From the NCBI RefSeq assembly GCF_900112085.1, contig NZ_FOJY01000002.1:124001-188000 (forward strand): a stretch of DNA of 64,000 bases. Direction: 5' to 3'. The stretch comes from Acetitomaculum ruminis DSM 5522. GTDB lineage: Bacteria > Bacillota > Clostridia > Lachnospirales > Lachnospiraceae. Below the pieces are notes generated by a model. It saw nothing but the letters and a program-made list of their open reading frames with translations. It was not told the origin of the DNA and did no database searches. A program made the translations under genes and the position numbers. Shown here one piece after another: positions 1 through 7,926 of this stretch (positions are counted from its first letter, which is position 1; each line of letters starts with the position of its first letter).

Positions 1-69
1 ATATCCCTTGGATTCAAGATATGCAGCCGCTTTTATTTCATTTTCAGACCCCACCTTACGCGTATTAAT
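1..69 (-). CDS. yraN: YraN/UPF0102 endonuclease-like protein, N-terminal fragment (runs off the window)
   Basis: Only the first 23 codons lie in the window. They read I/M-N-T-R-K-V-G-S-E-N-E-I-K-A-A-A-Y-L-E-S, followed by K-G-Y, which fits the conserved N-terminus of the UPF0102/YraN family (M-N-x-R-x-x-G-x-x-x-E then A-A-x-Y-L), distant relatives of Holliday-junction-resolvase-fold nucleases. The frame is the same as that of the upstream ylqH-like gene and is separated from it by a TAG stop at 82-84. No ATG, GTG or TTG lies between that stop and the conserved residues; the codon aligned with the usual Met is ATT (67-69), placed 8 nt after a perfect AGGAGG. The ATT start is an inference from family alignment and ribosome-binding-site spacing. 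Gene order rnhB, ylqG-like, ylqH, yraN supports the identification. Confidence 0.72.
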   Translation of the reverse strand, partial: MNTRKVGSENEIKAAAYLESKGY

Positions 70-81
70 ATCGATTTCCTC

Positions 82-369
82 CTATTCTTTAGAATCAAGT
101 TTTGACTTTAAGGTTTCCATATCCTCAACAAATACCAATACCTGGGCAACAGCCTTGTATAGTTCAGGCGGAATCATTTCGCCTATTTCCAGGGCAGAAA
201 GAGTCGCCGCAAGCTTTTCATCTTTGTAGGTAGGCACATTCTCCTTGTCTGCTTCTTCTATTATCTTTTCGGCAATATGCCCCTTTCCAGATGCCACCAC
301 AACCGGTGCCGCATCGTCTTTTCCATATCTTAAGGCAACTGCCATTTTATTTAATGTCCTGTTTTCCAT
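82..369 (-). CDS. ylqH: FlhB C-terminal-domain-like protein (YlqH type)
   Basis: A 95-residue protein resembling only the cytoplasmic tail of FlhB/EscU, the type III export switch protein. Residues about 9-33 (K-M-A-V-A-L-R-Y-G, then A-A-P-V-V-V-A-S-G-K-G) match the segment that follows the autocleavage site in FlhB, but the N-P-T-H cleavage motif and all membrane helices are absent, so it cannot work as an export-gate component by itself. In Bacillus subtilis the equivalent stand-alone protein YlqH sits in the same place, next to rnhB and a FliK-like gene. Its function is not established. It starts 16 bp after the stop of the FliK-like gene and stops just before the Shine-Dalgarno sequence of yraN, so the three genes are probably one transcript. 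Confidence 0.82.
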   Translation of the reverse strand: MENRTLNKMAVALRYGKDDAAPVVVASGKGHIAEKIIEEADKENVPTYKDEKLAATLSALEIGEMIPPELYKAVAQVLVFVEDMETLKSKLDSKE

Positions 370-385
370 TTATATCCACATCCCA

Positions 386-2452
386 TCAGGCTAATACATC
401 GAAAGAATATCTCTTATAATCATTCTCTCCGGAATTTCCCATTATTTCTTTGGCAAGATTTGGATGCTCATCTAAATCTTTAAAACTTATATCACATGAA
501 TATCCGGCATTTCTAAGACCTTTTTCAAGTTTTTCGATATTTTTCTTAAACAAATTAAGAGAAATTTCGTCTTCAATTGAAAAAATAGTATCCAATTTGT
601 TTTTGTATAATTTTAAACTACAATCAACTACTCCCAGTTTTTCCATGCTAAGATGTAAAAACGCCGAAACAGTCCCGTTTTCATTTTCAATGGATTTTTT
701 ATTTGAATATACATACAAATCTCCATGGGCACTTTTATTTGACATCTTAAGAGGAATTTGAATGTAGCTTAACATATAATTTACGTTATTTAAAAATTCC
801 ACATTGTTTTGAACTGATTTTGCAGCCAATACAAGACTGTCACTTGTATTTTGGAATTTAGAAGCCATTTGTGAAATTTCCTGCATATCACGTTTCAATA
901 TTTCAAAAATTTCTTTAACATTTTCCTTAATTGCTGTTTCTCTTGGTTCTAATGTCCATTTATTAAACAATCCCTTTTGTACAATTTTATTAAAGGATTT
1001 ATCATTTAATAAAAGATCCTTAAAAATTTCACCTTTTAAATCTGTGCTTTCCTTATTCAAAGTAAGTTTTATCGCCTTTAATAAGGAGTGGTCATCTATT
1101 CCTTCTTTACTAAGTAAGTTCTTTATTGTCTCACTATCAACACCGGCCAGTTTCATTTTAGCAGACAAATCCGCCTTTTCAGAGTTGTTTAAAATATTAT
1201 TAACATTTTCTTCTTTAGTACTTTTAGTAACAATTTCAATTATGGAACTTACATTTTCCTTAGAAGATTTTAAATACTCTGTAGAATTATTATTTATCAG
1301 CTCTTTAATACTATTTTCAGCATTATTATCAAGTTTAATATTTAAATTATTTGCTTCCAGGTCTTTTTTTATTGAATTTAATACCTTTTCTGTTAGTTGA
1401 CTGTTTTCAATCATTTTGTTTTGATTGTTGATTATGTCGGTATTATCTTTTTTTATTCCCTGGGTTTGGACATTTGTTTCTTCATCAAATCCAACTGTAT
1501 TCTCAATGTCCGGTAAGTCTGTTGAAGTCTGTAAAGCTTCTTTACCTGTTTTTACATCTTTTACCTGACTTGAAATTGTATTTTCATCATCTGTACTTTG
1601 CACTTCCTCAGGAATTAATGGCCTAAATTCCGGAACCTCTTCATTGTTTTCTCCACCTATAACAGGATTTGAGACCGGTTTTGAGGTATCAACGCCGGTT
1701 TTAGTTTCGTTTAATTCTTGCGGATTTGCTTTTGGAAGTTCCTGAAAAGCTTTTGTATTTTCCTGTAAAACATCCTCGTTAGAGCCTGTTAAAGTTTTTT
1801 CTTCACTAAAAACAGTTCTATTGGTAAAAAGTTCTTTAACATTTTGAATGGTTCTATCAATATCTTTTGATAGAAATGCCTCATTATTTTTGTAATTTTG
1901 GAATTGATTTATATTGTCTTTTGTAATAGGAATATTGTTCTTTTTTAAAGCAACTATGGTTCCGGTATCTGTGTCCGGATTTTGTAAAAGCAACTTACGC
2001 ATTTCCATAAGTCCCTGTTTATTCACCGGCATATTTTCATCCATCATTACTTTTATCATATTTAAATTTTCTGCCGTAGCCGGCAATGCTGCGGCAGTTA
2101 AGGCCTTATTTATTGCAGGATTATTAGCAAGATCCATAACAACCGGCTTTATTGCAATCTGTTCTCCATCATTTGATTTAACAAGAAAAGACACATTTTG
2201 CCCTTTACTAAAAGAAACATCACTGTCCAAAAGCCTGGCTGTCAACACTTGACCATTTTCCAAACTTAAAAAAACTTTGTTGTTTTCCATGCCTTTTACT
2301 ACTGCTTCAAATATATTTCCAGGTTTAAAACCCTCACTGGCGATATTATCTGTTGCTGAAGTCCCCACTACAGTTCCTTTAGGGGTTGTAGTTATATTCC
2401 CGGAACTTGTATCATTCATAGAAGTATTTATACCATTTCCAGATATTAACAA
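386..2452 (-). CDS. FliK-like (flagellar hook-length-control C-domain) protein, YlqG type
   Basis: A 688-residue soluble protein without signal peptide or membrane helix. The middle (about 220-400) is rich in Asn, Asp, Glu, Ser and Thr and looks unstructured. The last 110 residues contain L-H-L-S-M-E-K-L-G-V-V-D followed by a long helix (L-F-K-K-N-I-E-K-L-E-K-G-L), the pattern of the Flg_hook domain at the end of FliK, where L-x-P-x-x-L-G is typical. The start is TTG, supported by AAGGTG 7 nt upstream; an in-frame ATG lies at codon 12. It sits between rnhB and the FlhB-tail-like gene, as in Bacillus. The pairing of a FliK-like ruler domain with an FlhB-tail-like protein suggests an interacting pair, but no flagellar gene is in the window and the role is unknown. 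Confidence 0.7.
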   Translation of the reverse strand: MLISGNGINTSMNDTSSGNITTTPKGTVVGTSATDNIASEGFKPGNIFEAVVKGMENNKVFLSLENGQVLTARLLDSDVSFSKGQNVSFLVKSNDGEQIAIKPVVMDLANNPAINKALTAAALPATAENLNMIKVMMDENMPVNKQGLMEMRKLLLQNPDTDTGTIVALKKNNIPITKDNINQFQNYKNNEAFLSKDIDRTIQNVKELFTNRTVFSEEKTLTGSNEDVLQENTKAFQELPKANPQELNETKTGVDTSKPVSNPVIGGENNEEVPEFRPLIPEEVQSTDDENTISSQVKDVKTGKEALQTSTDLPDIENTVGFDEETNVQTQGIKKDNTDIINNQNKMIENSQLTEKVLNSIKKDLEANNLNIKLDNNAENSIKELINNNSTEYLKSSKENVSSIIEIVTKSTKEENVNNILNNSEKADLSAKMKLAGVDSETIKNLLSKEGIDDHSLLKAIKLTLNKESTDLKGEIFKDLLLNDKSFNKIVQKGLFNKWTLEPRETAIKENVKEIFEILKRDMQEISQMASKFQNTSDSLVLAAKSVQNNVEFLNNVNYMLSYIQIPLKMSNKSAHGDLYVYSNKKSIENENGTVSAFLHLSMEKLGVVDCSLKLYKNKLDTIFSIEDEISLNLFKKNIEKLEKGLRNAGYSCDISFKDLDEHPNLAKEIMGNSGENDYKRYSFDVLA

Positions 2453-2545
2453 AAAATCACCTTCTTACATAGCAAAGCAAACATTATCAAATCCGCTTTT
2501 TCAGATTTATTATGAACAAAGCACCACTTTGAGCCCATTATACAT

Positions 2546-3310
2546 TTAAATAATTGAATCAATAAAACTTTCCCTGTGAATCGCAGTTTTTCCAAGTTTT
2601 TTTAAGGCTTCAATATGTTCTTTTGTTCCATATCCCTTATTGGATGCAAATCCGTAACCCGGATATTTTTTATCATATTCTATCATTAATCTGTCTCTTG
2701 TGACCTTTGCAACAATACTGGCACAGGCTATAGAGATACTTTTAGCATCACCTTTTATGATAGGTACCTGCTTTATATCAACTTCCGGAATAGTAACTGC
2801 GTCGTTTAACAATAAATCCGGTTTAATCTTGAGATTTGATATTGCTTGACGCATAGCCTCGTAAGTAGCCTGTAAAATATTTATTTCATCTATTGTTTTA
2901 TTATCAACAAGTCCTATTCCAATAGCCAATGCCTTACTGCATATTTCATCATAAAGTTTATCTCTCATTTTTTCTGAGAGTTTTTTTGAATCGTTTACAT
3001 ATAGTATATCGGTATTTTTAGGTAAAATTACTGCACAGGCGCATACCGGTCCGGCAAAAGGGCCTCTGCCAACCTCATCTATACCACATATATATTCATA
3101 CTCCGAATATTTATTTTCGTAAATCTTCATTTCCTCTATTCGAAGTAATTCTTTTCGATAATTTTCTATTCTTTTTTCTGCGGTGTTTATTATTTTTAAT
3201 ACACCTTTTCTATTATCATTATTATACTTTTCTATTAATGAAGGCAGCATCGCCATCTCTGCTGCCTCAAATTCTTTTTTTATATTTCCTATAGTTTCCA
3301 TATCCAACAC
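2546..3310 (-). CDS. rnhB: Ribonuclease HII
   Basis: RNase HII removes RNA from RNA-DNA hybrids and single ribonucleotides embedded in DNA. The 254-residue protein has an N-terminal extension of about 70 residues as in Bacillus RNase HII, then the signature C-G-I-D-E-V-G-R-G-P-F-A-G-P-V (about 74-88) with the catalytic Asp-Glu pair, D-S-K-K-L at about 107, and the conserved I-V-A-K-V-T-R-D segment near 200. The longest frame begins with GTG and has no clear ribosome-binding site; the ATG at codon 4 (M-E-T-I-G) is an equally good start. It begins just after the lepB stop, so it is translationally close-coupled to the signal peptidase gene upstream. Confidence 0.95.
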   Translation of the reverse strand: MLDMETIGNIKKEFEAAEMAMLPSLIEKYNNDNRKGVLKIINTAEKRIENYRKELLRIEEMKIYENKYSEYEYICGIDEVGRGPFAGPVCACAVILPKNTDILYVNDSKKLSEKMRDKLYDEICSKALAIGIGLVDNKTIDEINILQATYEAMRQAISNLKIKPDLLLNDAVTIPEVDIKQVPIIKGDAKSISIACASIVAKVTRDRLMIEYDKKYPGYGFASNKGYGTKEHIEALKKLGKTAIHRESFIDSII

Positions 3311-3311
3311 T

Positions 3312-3887
3312 TTATTTTTTTAGTACTCCAAATGAGCCTATCGGCCAGATTCTCATCCATGCCCTGCCTATTATGTTTTCTCTTTTTATATTACCAACTT
3401 CAGGATAACGACTGTCTTTACTGTCATTACGATTATCACCCATTACAAAATACTCGTCGTCCCCTAATTCAATAGGATTTGCTGCAACTCCGTAATTGTA
3501 ATCAGCTATTTCTTCTTTTCCGTAATTTTCTTCAAGAACTTCTCCGTCAATAAGGATATCTCCACCCTTGATTTGAACAGTTTCTCCAGGAAGACCTATT
3601 ATCCTTTTAATATAATATGTCTCTCCCCCCGGCTGATACGGAAATACTATAATATCAAACCTTTCAGGGTCTCTGAAACGATATGAAATCTTATCAACAA
3701 TAAGATTATCACCATTTTGTAGAGTATTCTCCATAGATTCTCCGTTAACTAAAGTCCTTTGACCAACATAATGAAGTAAGAGATATGTAATTGCCAAGGC
3801 AACAACCAGATATAAAACAAGACTTAAAAATTCTTTTAATGACTCACTTTTTTTGTTGCTGTTTTCAATGTTTTCATTATTCTCCAT
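3312..3887 (-). CDS. lepB: Signal peptidase I (first of two)
   Basis: Membrane serine protease of family S26 that cleaves signal peptides from Sec-exported proteins. The 191-residue protein has one N-terminal membrane segment (about 19-41), the catalytic Ser in N-G-E-S-M-E-N-T-L (about 51-59), the catalytic Lys in Y-Y-I-K-R-I-I-G-L-P-G (about 91-101), and box E G-D-N-R-N-D-S-K-D-S-R near 148-158. The start ATG follows AGGAGG. It shares an operon with rbgA upstream and rnhB downstream. A second signal peptidase gene lies on the other side of rbgA; the two differ clearly in sequence and could have different preprotein preferences. Confidence 0.95.
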   Translation of the reverse strand: MENNENIENSNKKSESLKEFLSLVLYLVVALAITYLLLHYVGQRTLVNGESMENTLQNGDNLIVDKISYRFRDPERFDIIVFPYQPGGETYYIKRIIGLPGETVQIKGGDILIDGEVLEENYGKEEIADYNYGVAANPIELGDDEYFVMGDNRNDSKDSRYPEVGNIKRENIIGRAWMRIWPIGSFGVLKK

Positions 3888-3917
3888 TCACTATAAACCT
3901 CCTTAAATAAATCTTTT

Positions 3918-4769
3918 TCAAACCACTTCCCCGGGTTTTTCGAGCGAAATACGACCTAATCTTCCACTTCTAAAATCGTCTATAATAAGTCTTTCTGCTT
4001 TTAAATAATCAGCTTCTCCACCTTTTAGAAGGCATTTTCTGACTAAAGCAATCTCGCTTATTATATCATATTCTTTATTTTTTTCATCAATATTGTATCT
4101 ATCTGCCAATAATCCTTCATAATTTTCTTTTAAATACATAATAAGATTAACGGCAAGTTCCTCTTTATCTAAAATATCATCGTTAATAGAACCGGTTATA
4201 CCAAGTTTTATACCAACCTCATTATTATCAAACTTTGGCCAGAGAATACCCGGTGTATCTAGCAATTCCACTGTTTTTGAAAGTTTAATCCATTGTCGGC
4301 CTTTTGTAACTCCCGGCTTGTTTCCTGTTTTTGTAGCCGCCTTTTTAGCAAAAGAGTTTATGAAGGTTGATTTTCCTACATTAGGTATACCGGTAACCAT
4401 TGCTCTTACAGGTCTGTTTTTTATACCTCTTTTTCTGTCTCTTTCGATTTTTGCGGCACAAGCTTTATTCACAGCCTCACTAACCGGTCTGATTCCTTTA
4501 GATTGTCTGGAGTCAAGAGAAACAGTTAAAAAACCTTGCTCCTCAAAATATTTTTTCCAAAGCTCATTTATATCATCGTCTGCTAAATCAGATTTATTTA
4601 AAAGAACTATTCTTGGTTTATTTGCAGCCAGTTGATCAATATCAGGATTTCGACTGGATAATGGTATTCTGGCATCCACCAGCTCTATAATAAGATCCAC
4701 CAGTTTCAAATCTTCCTGCATCTGTCTTTTTGCCTTAGCCATATGACCCGGATACCATTGATAATTCAT
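3918..4769 (-). CDS. rbgA: Ribosome biogenesis GTPase RbgA (YlqF)
   Basis: GTPase needed for late assembly of the 50S subunit. The protein shows the circularly permuted order of GTPase motifs: G4 N-K-S-D-L (near residue 60) comes before G1 G-I-P-N-V-G-K-S-T-F (about 127-136) and G3 D-T-P-G (about 170). I place the start at 4769 (M-N-Y-Q-W-Y-P-G-H-M), giving 283 residues, because AAGGAGG lies 6 nt upstream; the longer frame would begin 11 codons earlier inside the end of the neighbouring lepB. M-x-x-Q-W-F/Y-P-G-H-M is the conserved family N-terminus. It lies between two signal peptidase genes. Confidence 0.96.
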   Translation of the reverse strand: MNYQWYPGHMAKAKRQMQEDLKLVDLIIELVDARIPLSSRNPDIDQLAANKPRIVLLNKSDLADDDINELWKKYFEEQGFLTVSLDSRQSKGIRPVSEAVNKACAAKIERDRKRGIKNRPVRAMVTGIPNVGKSTFINSFAKKAATKTGNKPGVTKGRQWIKLSKTVELLDTPGILWPKFDNNEVGIKLGITGSINDDILDKEELAVNLIMYLKENYEGLLADRYNIDEKNKEYDIISEIALVRKCLLKGGEADYLKAERLIIDDFRSGRLGRISLEKPGEVV

Positions 4770-4788
4770 ATTTACCTCCTTGAATTTA

Positions 4789-5358
4789 TTATAAAAAACC
4801 AAAATGGCTAAAAGGATTTGCTAAAAACCATGCCTTTCCTATAATAAATTTCTTCTTTATGTTTCCATTACTGACATATCTGCTGTCTTCTCCGGAATTT
4901 CTATTATCTCCTAGAACAAAATATTCATCTTTACCTACAGTAATTTCTTCATCAGCAATACCTGCATCCTCAATCTGTATATTTGAAAAGTCGTCATCTA
5001 GAAGATTATCATTTACATATACACTGCCATTTTTAATTATAACCTTATCTCCAGGAATACCAATAACCCTTCTGATGTAGGTGTGCCCGTTAGTATTTCC
5101 ATTGGGCAGATAAACTATAATGTCTCCTCTGGCAGGACTTCCTAGAATGTATGCAACCTTGTTTAAAAGTACGGTTTCTCCGTTTTTAATGGTTGGAGAC
5201 ATGGAATCACCAATCTGATGCGTTCTTATTGCAAATCCCATTACCACTCCTATACCAAGTCCGGCAGAAATGATAATACCTAACAACCATATGAAAATTT
5301 CTTTAATTATTTTTTTGCTAAATCCCCGTCTTCTCTTATAAAAAGTTAACTCACTCAA
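4789..5358 (-). CDS. lepB: Signal peptidase I (second copy)
   Basis: A 189-residue S26 signal peptidase with a basic N-terminus, one membrane segment (about 22-46), Ser in G-D-S-M-S-P-T-I (about 55-62), Lys region Y-I-R-R-V-I-G-I-P-G-D-K (about 93-104) and G-D-N-R-N-S-G-E-D-S-R (about 148-158). In the usual catalytic-Lys position (K-R of the paralogue at 3312-3887) this protein has Arg-Arg, so the lysine may be shifted or replaced; this needs an alignment. The start is TTG with GGGAGG 8 nt upstream. It is the first gene after the rplS terminator and probably starts the lepB2-rbgA-lepB1-rnhB transcript. Confidence 0.88.
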   Translation of the reverse strand: MSELTFYKRRRGFSKKIIKEIFIWLLGIIISAGLGIGVVMGFAIRTHQIGDSMSPTIKNGETVLLNKVAYILGSPARGDIIVYLPNGNTNGHTYIRRVIGIPGDKVIIKNGSVYVNDNLLDDDFSNIQIEDAGIADEEITVGKDEYFVLGDNRNSGEDSRYVSNGNIKKKFIIGKAWFLANPFSHFGFL

Positions 5359-5469
5359 ATAATTTTCCTCCCGGATAATCTTAAACAGGTTTTAATACGA
5401 CTATAACCATTCTGTAAATCTTCTACTTAAAAGATATTTTGTCTGCTATTAATATTACATAGCAAAGAT

Positions 5470-5524
5470 AAACAAAAAGTGTTTCAAAACACTTGAATAA
5501 TTGAAAAAGCATTTTGAAACACTT
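5470..5524 (-). terminator. Intrinsic terminator after rplS
   Basis: A perfect 13-bp inverted repeat (5477-5489 and 5512-5524) with a 22-nt loop, followed on the minus strand by a T-rich tract. It ends the ylxM-to-rplS transcript before lepB2. Confidence 0.85.
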
Positions 5525-5566
5525 ATACTCTTTGACCAAGCTTTCCCAGTCAATCAGTTCTTATTA

Positions 5567-5914
5567 TTACTGAATAATCTCTTTAACTTTAGCTCTCTTA
5601 CCAACTCTTCCTCTTAAGTAGTTAAGTTTAGCACGTCTTACTTTACCTCTTCTAACTACTTCAACTTTTTCTACGATCGGAGAATGAAGTGGCCATGTCT
5701 TCTCAACACCGATACCTGATGAGAATTTACGAACTGTGAAAGTCTCTCTTGAGCTTCCGCCCTGTTTCTTTAATACGATTCCTTCAAAAACCTGAATTCT
5801 TTCACGATTTCCTTCTTTAATCTTAGCATGTACTCTTACAGTATCACCAACATTGAACTGTGGAGCATTTTCTTTAAGCTGTCCGTTTTCGATTTTCTTA
5901 ATAATTTCGTTCAT
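5567..5914 (-). CDS. rplS: 50S ribosomal protein L19
   Basis: A 115-residue protein of the large subunit, located at the interface with the small subunit. The sequence [10 protein letters not shown] near 22-31, R-I-Q-V-F-E-G-I-V and the C-terminal R-R-A-K-L-N-Y-L-R segment are typical of L19. The start at 5914 is chosen because AAGGAGG lies 7 nt upstream and gives the normal family length; the frame stays open 12 codons further. Last gene of the operon with trmD and rimM, a conserved bacterial arrangement. Confidence 0.97.
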   Translation of the reverse strand: MNEIIKKIENGQLKENAPQFNVGDTVRVHAKIKEGNRERIQVFEGIVLKKQGGSSRETFTVRKFSSGIGVEKTWPLHSPIVEKVEVVRRGKVRRAKLNYLRGRVGKRAKVKEIIQ

Positions 5915-6025
5915 AATGAACCTCCTTGTATATTGTGATGTTCTTACCATATATATTCATGGCATAGGACCATCTTTTCAGTCTAACAATTTTTGATTAT
6001 AACATTAAAAAAAGGCTTTGTAAAG

Positions 6026-6766
6026 TCAATTTCCTTTATCTTTACAATATTCTTCCAACATCTTCTTTTCTTCATCAGTCAGTTCAGCCTTTTCAAGTAA
6101 ATCAGGGCGCTTTTCATAGGTTCTTATTATGGATTGTCGGCGGCGCCATTTCTCTACTTTTGAATGATCTCCCGATAACAATATATCCGGAACTTTTTTC
6201 CCCATCCACTGATATGGCCTTGAATACTGGGGATATTCCAAAAGATTATCAGAAAATGATTCAATATCAGCCGACACATCGTTATTTAACACTCCCGGAA
6301 TAAGTCTGGAAATAGAATCAATCATTATCATAGCCGGAAGTTCTCCGCCTGTTAAAACATAATCACCAATAGATACTTCATCTGTAACTATATCCTCTAT
6401 AACTCTTTCGTCTATCCCTTCGTAGTGACCACACAAAAATACTATAGAATCCTCTTTAGAAAAATCTTTAGCCATTTTTTGAGTAAAAGTCTTACCACAG
6501 GGAGTAAGATATACAACTCTTTTATTATCAGGTATTTTTTCCTTTACGGCCTGATATGCCTGATAAACGGGTTCTGCCTGCATAAGCATGCCCGCACCTC
6601 CGCCATAGGTGTAATCATCTACTTTATGATGCTTATTAAAAGCATAATCTCTGATATTTATTATATCGCATGAAATTATTTCTTTTGAAAGAGCCCTTCC
6701 AATTATACTGGTATTTATTATGGTCTCTAACATCTCTGGAAATAATGTCAATACAGCAAATTTCAT
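6026..6766 (-). CDS. trmD: tRNA (guanine37-N1)-methyltransferase TrmD
   Basis: Methylates G37 next to the anticodon with S-adenosylmethionine, preventing +1 frameshifts. The 246-residue protein has the SPOUT-fold knot motifs: Y-L-T-P-C-G-K near 96-102, L-C-G-H-Y-E-G-I-D-E-R-V near 112-123 and S-I-G-D-Y-V-L-T-G-G-E-L-P near 132-144, plus Y-G-G-G-A-G-M at about 54-60. It lies 9 bp after rimM and is followed by rplS. Length and motifs are complete. Confidence 0.98.
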   Translation of the reverse strand: MKFAVLTLFPEMLETIINTSIIGRALSKEIISCDIINIRDYAFNKHHKVDDYTYGGGAGMLMQAEPVYQAYQAVKEKIPDNKRVVYLTPCGKTFTQKMAKDFSKEDSIVFLCGHYEGIDERVIEDIVTDEVSIGDYVLTGGELPAMIMIDSISRLIPGVLNNDVSADIESFSDNLLEYPQYSRPYQWMGKKVPDILLSGDHSKVEKWRRRQSIIRTYEKRPDLLEKAELTDEEKKMLEEYCKDKGN

Positions 6767-6775
6767 GATATCTCC

Positions 6776-7288
6776 TTACAGATCCAATAATCCATCCAAA
6801 AGATGAACCTGCATTATATTTTTATGTATATTTACAGAAAGGATGCATTCTTTAATCGCAGGTACCAAGACCTCTTTTTTATTATTCATTTTGACAACAT
6901 ATACATCATTGGCTCCTGTTGCAATGACATCTGTCAGTTCTCCTATTAGTTCATTGTCTTCATTAAGAACCGTCATTCCAATAAGATCTGCCACATAATA
7001 TTCATCTTCTTCCAAAGGAACTGCATCTTTTCTCTCAACATACAATATTCCCTGTTTAAGCTTTTCGGCCTCTTCAATAGTCACTATCCCATCAAACTTT
7101 AACAATACAAGATTTTTAAAAAATCTGACTGAGGTTATTTTATAATTTGTTTTGTTTTGATTAAGCTCAATGTAAACACTTTTTAACTGTTTAAATCTTT
7201 TTGGATCGTCTGTGTTGGGATAAACTTTAACCTCTCCCTTTAACCCATGAGTAGTAGTAATTTTTCCAATTCTGATAAAATCTTCCAT
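6776..7288 (-). CDS. rimM: 16S rRNA processing protein RimM
   Basis: Assembly factor for the 30S head that binds ribosomal protein S19. The 170-residue protein begins I-G-K-I-T-T-T-H-G-L-K-G-E-V-K-V-Y, the conserved RimM N-terminal segment, and has a C-terminal PRC-barrel domain (about 95-170) with E-Y-Y-V-A-D-L-I-G-M and V-L-V-P-A-I. It sits between khpA and trmD as in most Firmicutes. Confidence 0.97.
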   Translation of the reverse strand: MEDFIRIGKITTTHGLKGEVKVYPNTDDPKRFKQLKSVYIELNQNKTNYKITSVRFFKNLVLLKFDGIVTIEEAEKLKQGILYVERKDAVPLEEDEYYVADLIGMTVLNEDNELIGELTDVIATGANDVYVVKMNNKKEVLVPAIKECILSVNIHKNIMQVHLLDGLLDL

Positions 7289-7393
7289 TTAGTCTCCCAT
7301 TTTCAAATATGAACAGATTTATAAATTAATACTTTAAAGAATACTAATAGTAAAATACTGCCAAAATATATCCATATCTTGACAGTATATCTT

Positions 7394-7624
7394 TTATTGT
7401 AATATTTCAACAACAACTTTTTTATCATCTTTTGATGCAGCTGCTTTGACAACAGAACGGATAGCTTTTGCAATTCTACCATGTTTTCCGATAACTTTAC
7501 CCATATCATCTTTAGATACTTGAAGTTCGATAACTGTGGCTCTATCTTTATTTGATTCTGTTACAACTACCTCATCCGGATTGTCAACCAGTGATTTTGC
7601 AATTACTTCTACTAAGTCTTTCAT
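7394..7624 (-). CDS. khpA: KH-domain RNA-binding protein KhpA
   Basis: A 76-residue single KH-domain protein with the RNA-binding G-x-x-G loop in V-I-G-K-H-G-R-I-A-K-A-I-R (about 39-51). In Gram-positive bacteria KhpA works with KhpB/EloR in RNA binding and control of cell elongation. AGGTGA lies upstream of the ATG. It lies 20 bp after rpsP and about 105 bp before rimM; that gap holds no evident gene or terminator. Confidence 0.95.
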   Translation of the reverse strand: MKDLVEVIAKSLVDNPDEVVVTESNKDRATVIELQVSKDDMGKVIGKHGRIAKAIRSVVKAAASKDDKKVVVEILQ

Positions 7625-7644
7625 TAACTGTCACCTCACTAAGT

Positions 7645-7890
7645 CTATTTCTCTATTCCGGCGAGTTTAAATATCTTTTCAACTGCCTGAGTTGGTAATG
7701 CACCATTGTTAAGCCATTTCTTTGCTAATTCTTCATTAACTGAGAATGCACTTGGATTTCTGGTTGGATCATAAGTTCCAATCTCTTCGATACATTTTCC
7801 ATCTCTTGGTGTTCTAGCATCAGCTACAACTATTCTATAGAAAGGAGCCTTTTTCTGACCCATTCTTCTTAATCTGATTTTTACTGCCAT
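7645..7890 (-). CDS. rpsP: 30S ribosomal protein S16
   Basis: An 81-residue small-subunit protein starting [11 protein letters not shown], the universal S16 N-terminus, with P-F-Y-R-I-V-V-A-D and the central G-T-Y-D-P segment. It follows ffh by 36 bp in the standard ffh-rpsP order. Confidence 0.98.
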   Translation of the reverse strand: MAVKIRLRRMGQKKAPFYRIVVADARTPRDGKCIEEIGTYDPTRNPSAFSVNEELAKKWLNNGALPTQAVEKIFKLAGIEK

Positions 7891-7926
7891 TAAGTTTCAC
7901 CTACCTTTTCTTTTATTTAAATATAT

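Noticed and set aside
7303-7509. A 68-codon minus-strand frame between khpA and rimM
   Set aside because: It overlaps khpA in another frame, and its tail is low-complexity hydrophobic sequence; no sign of translation.
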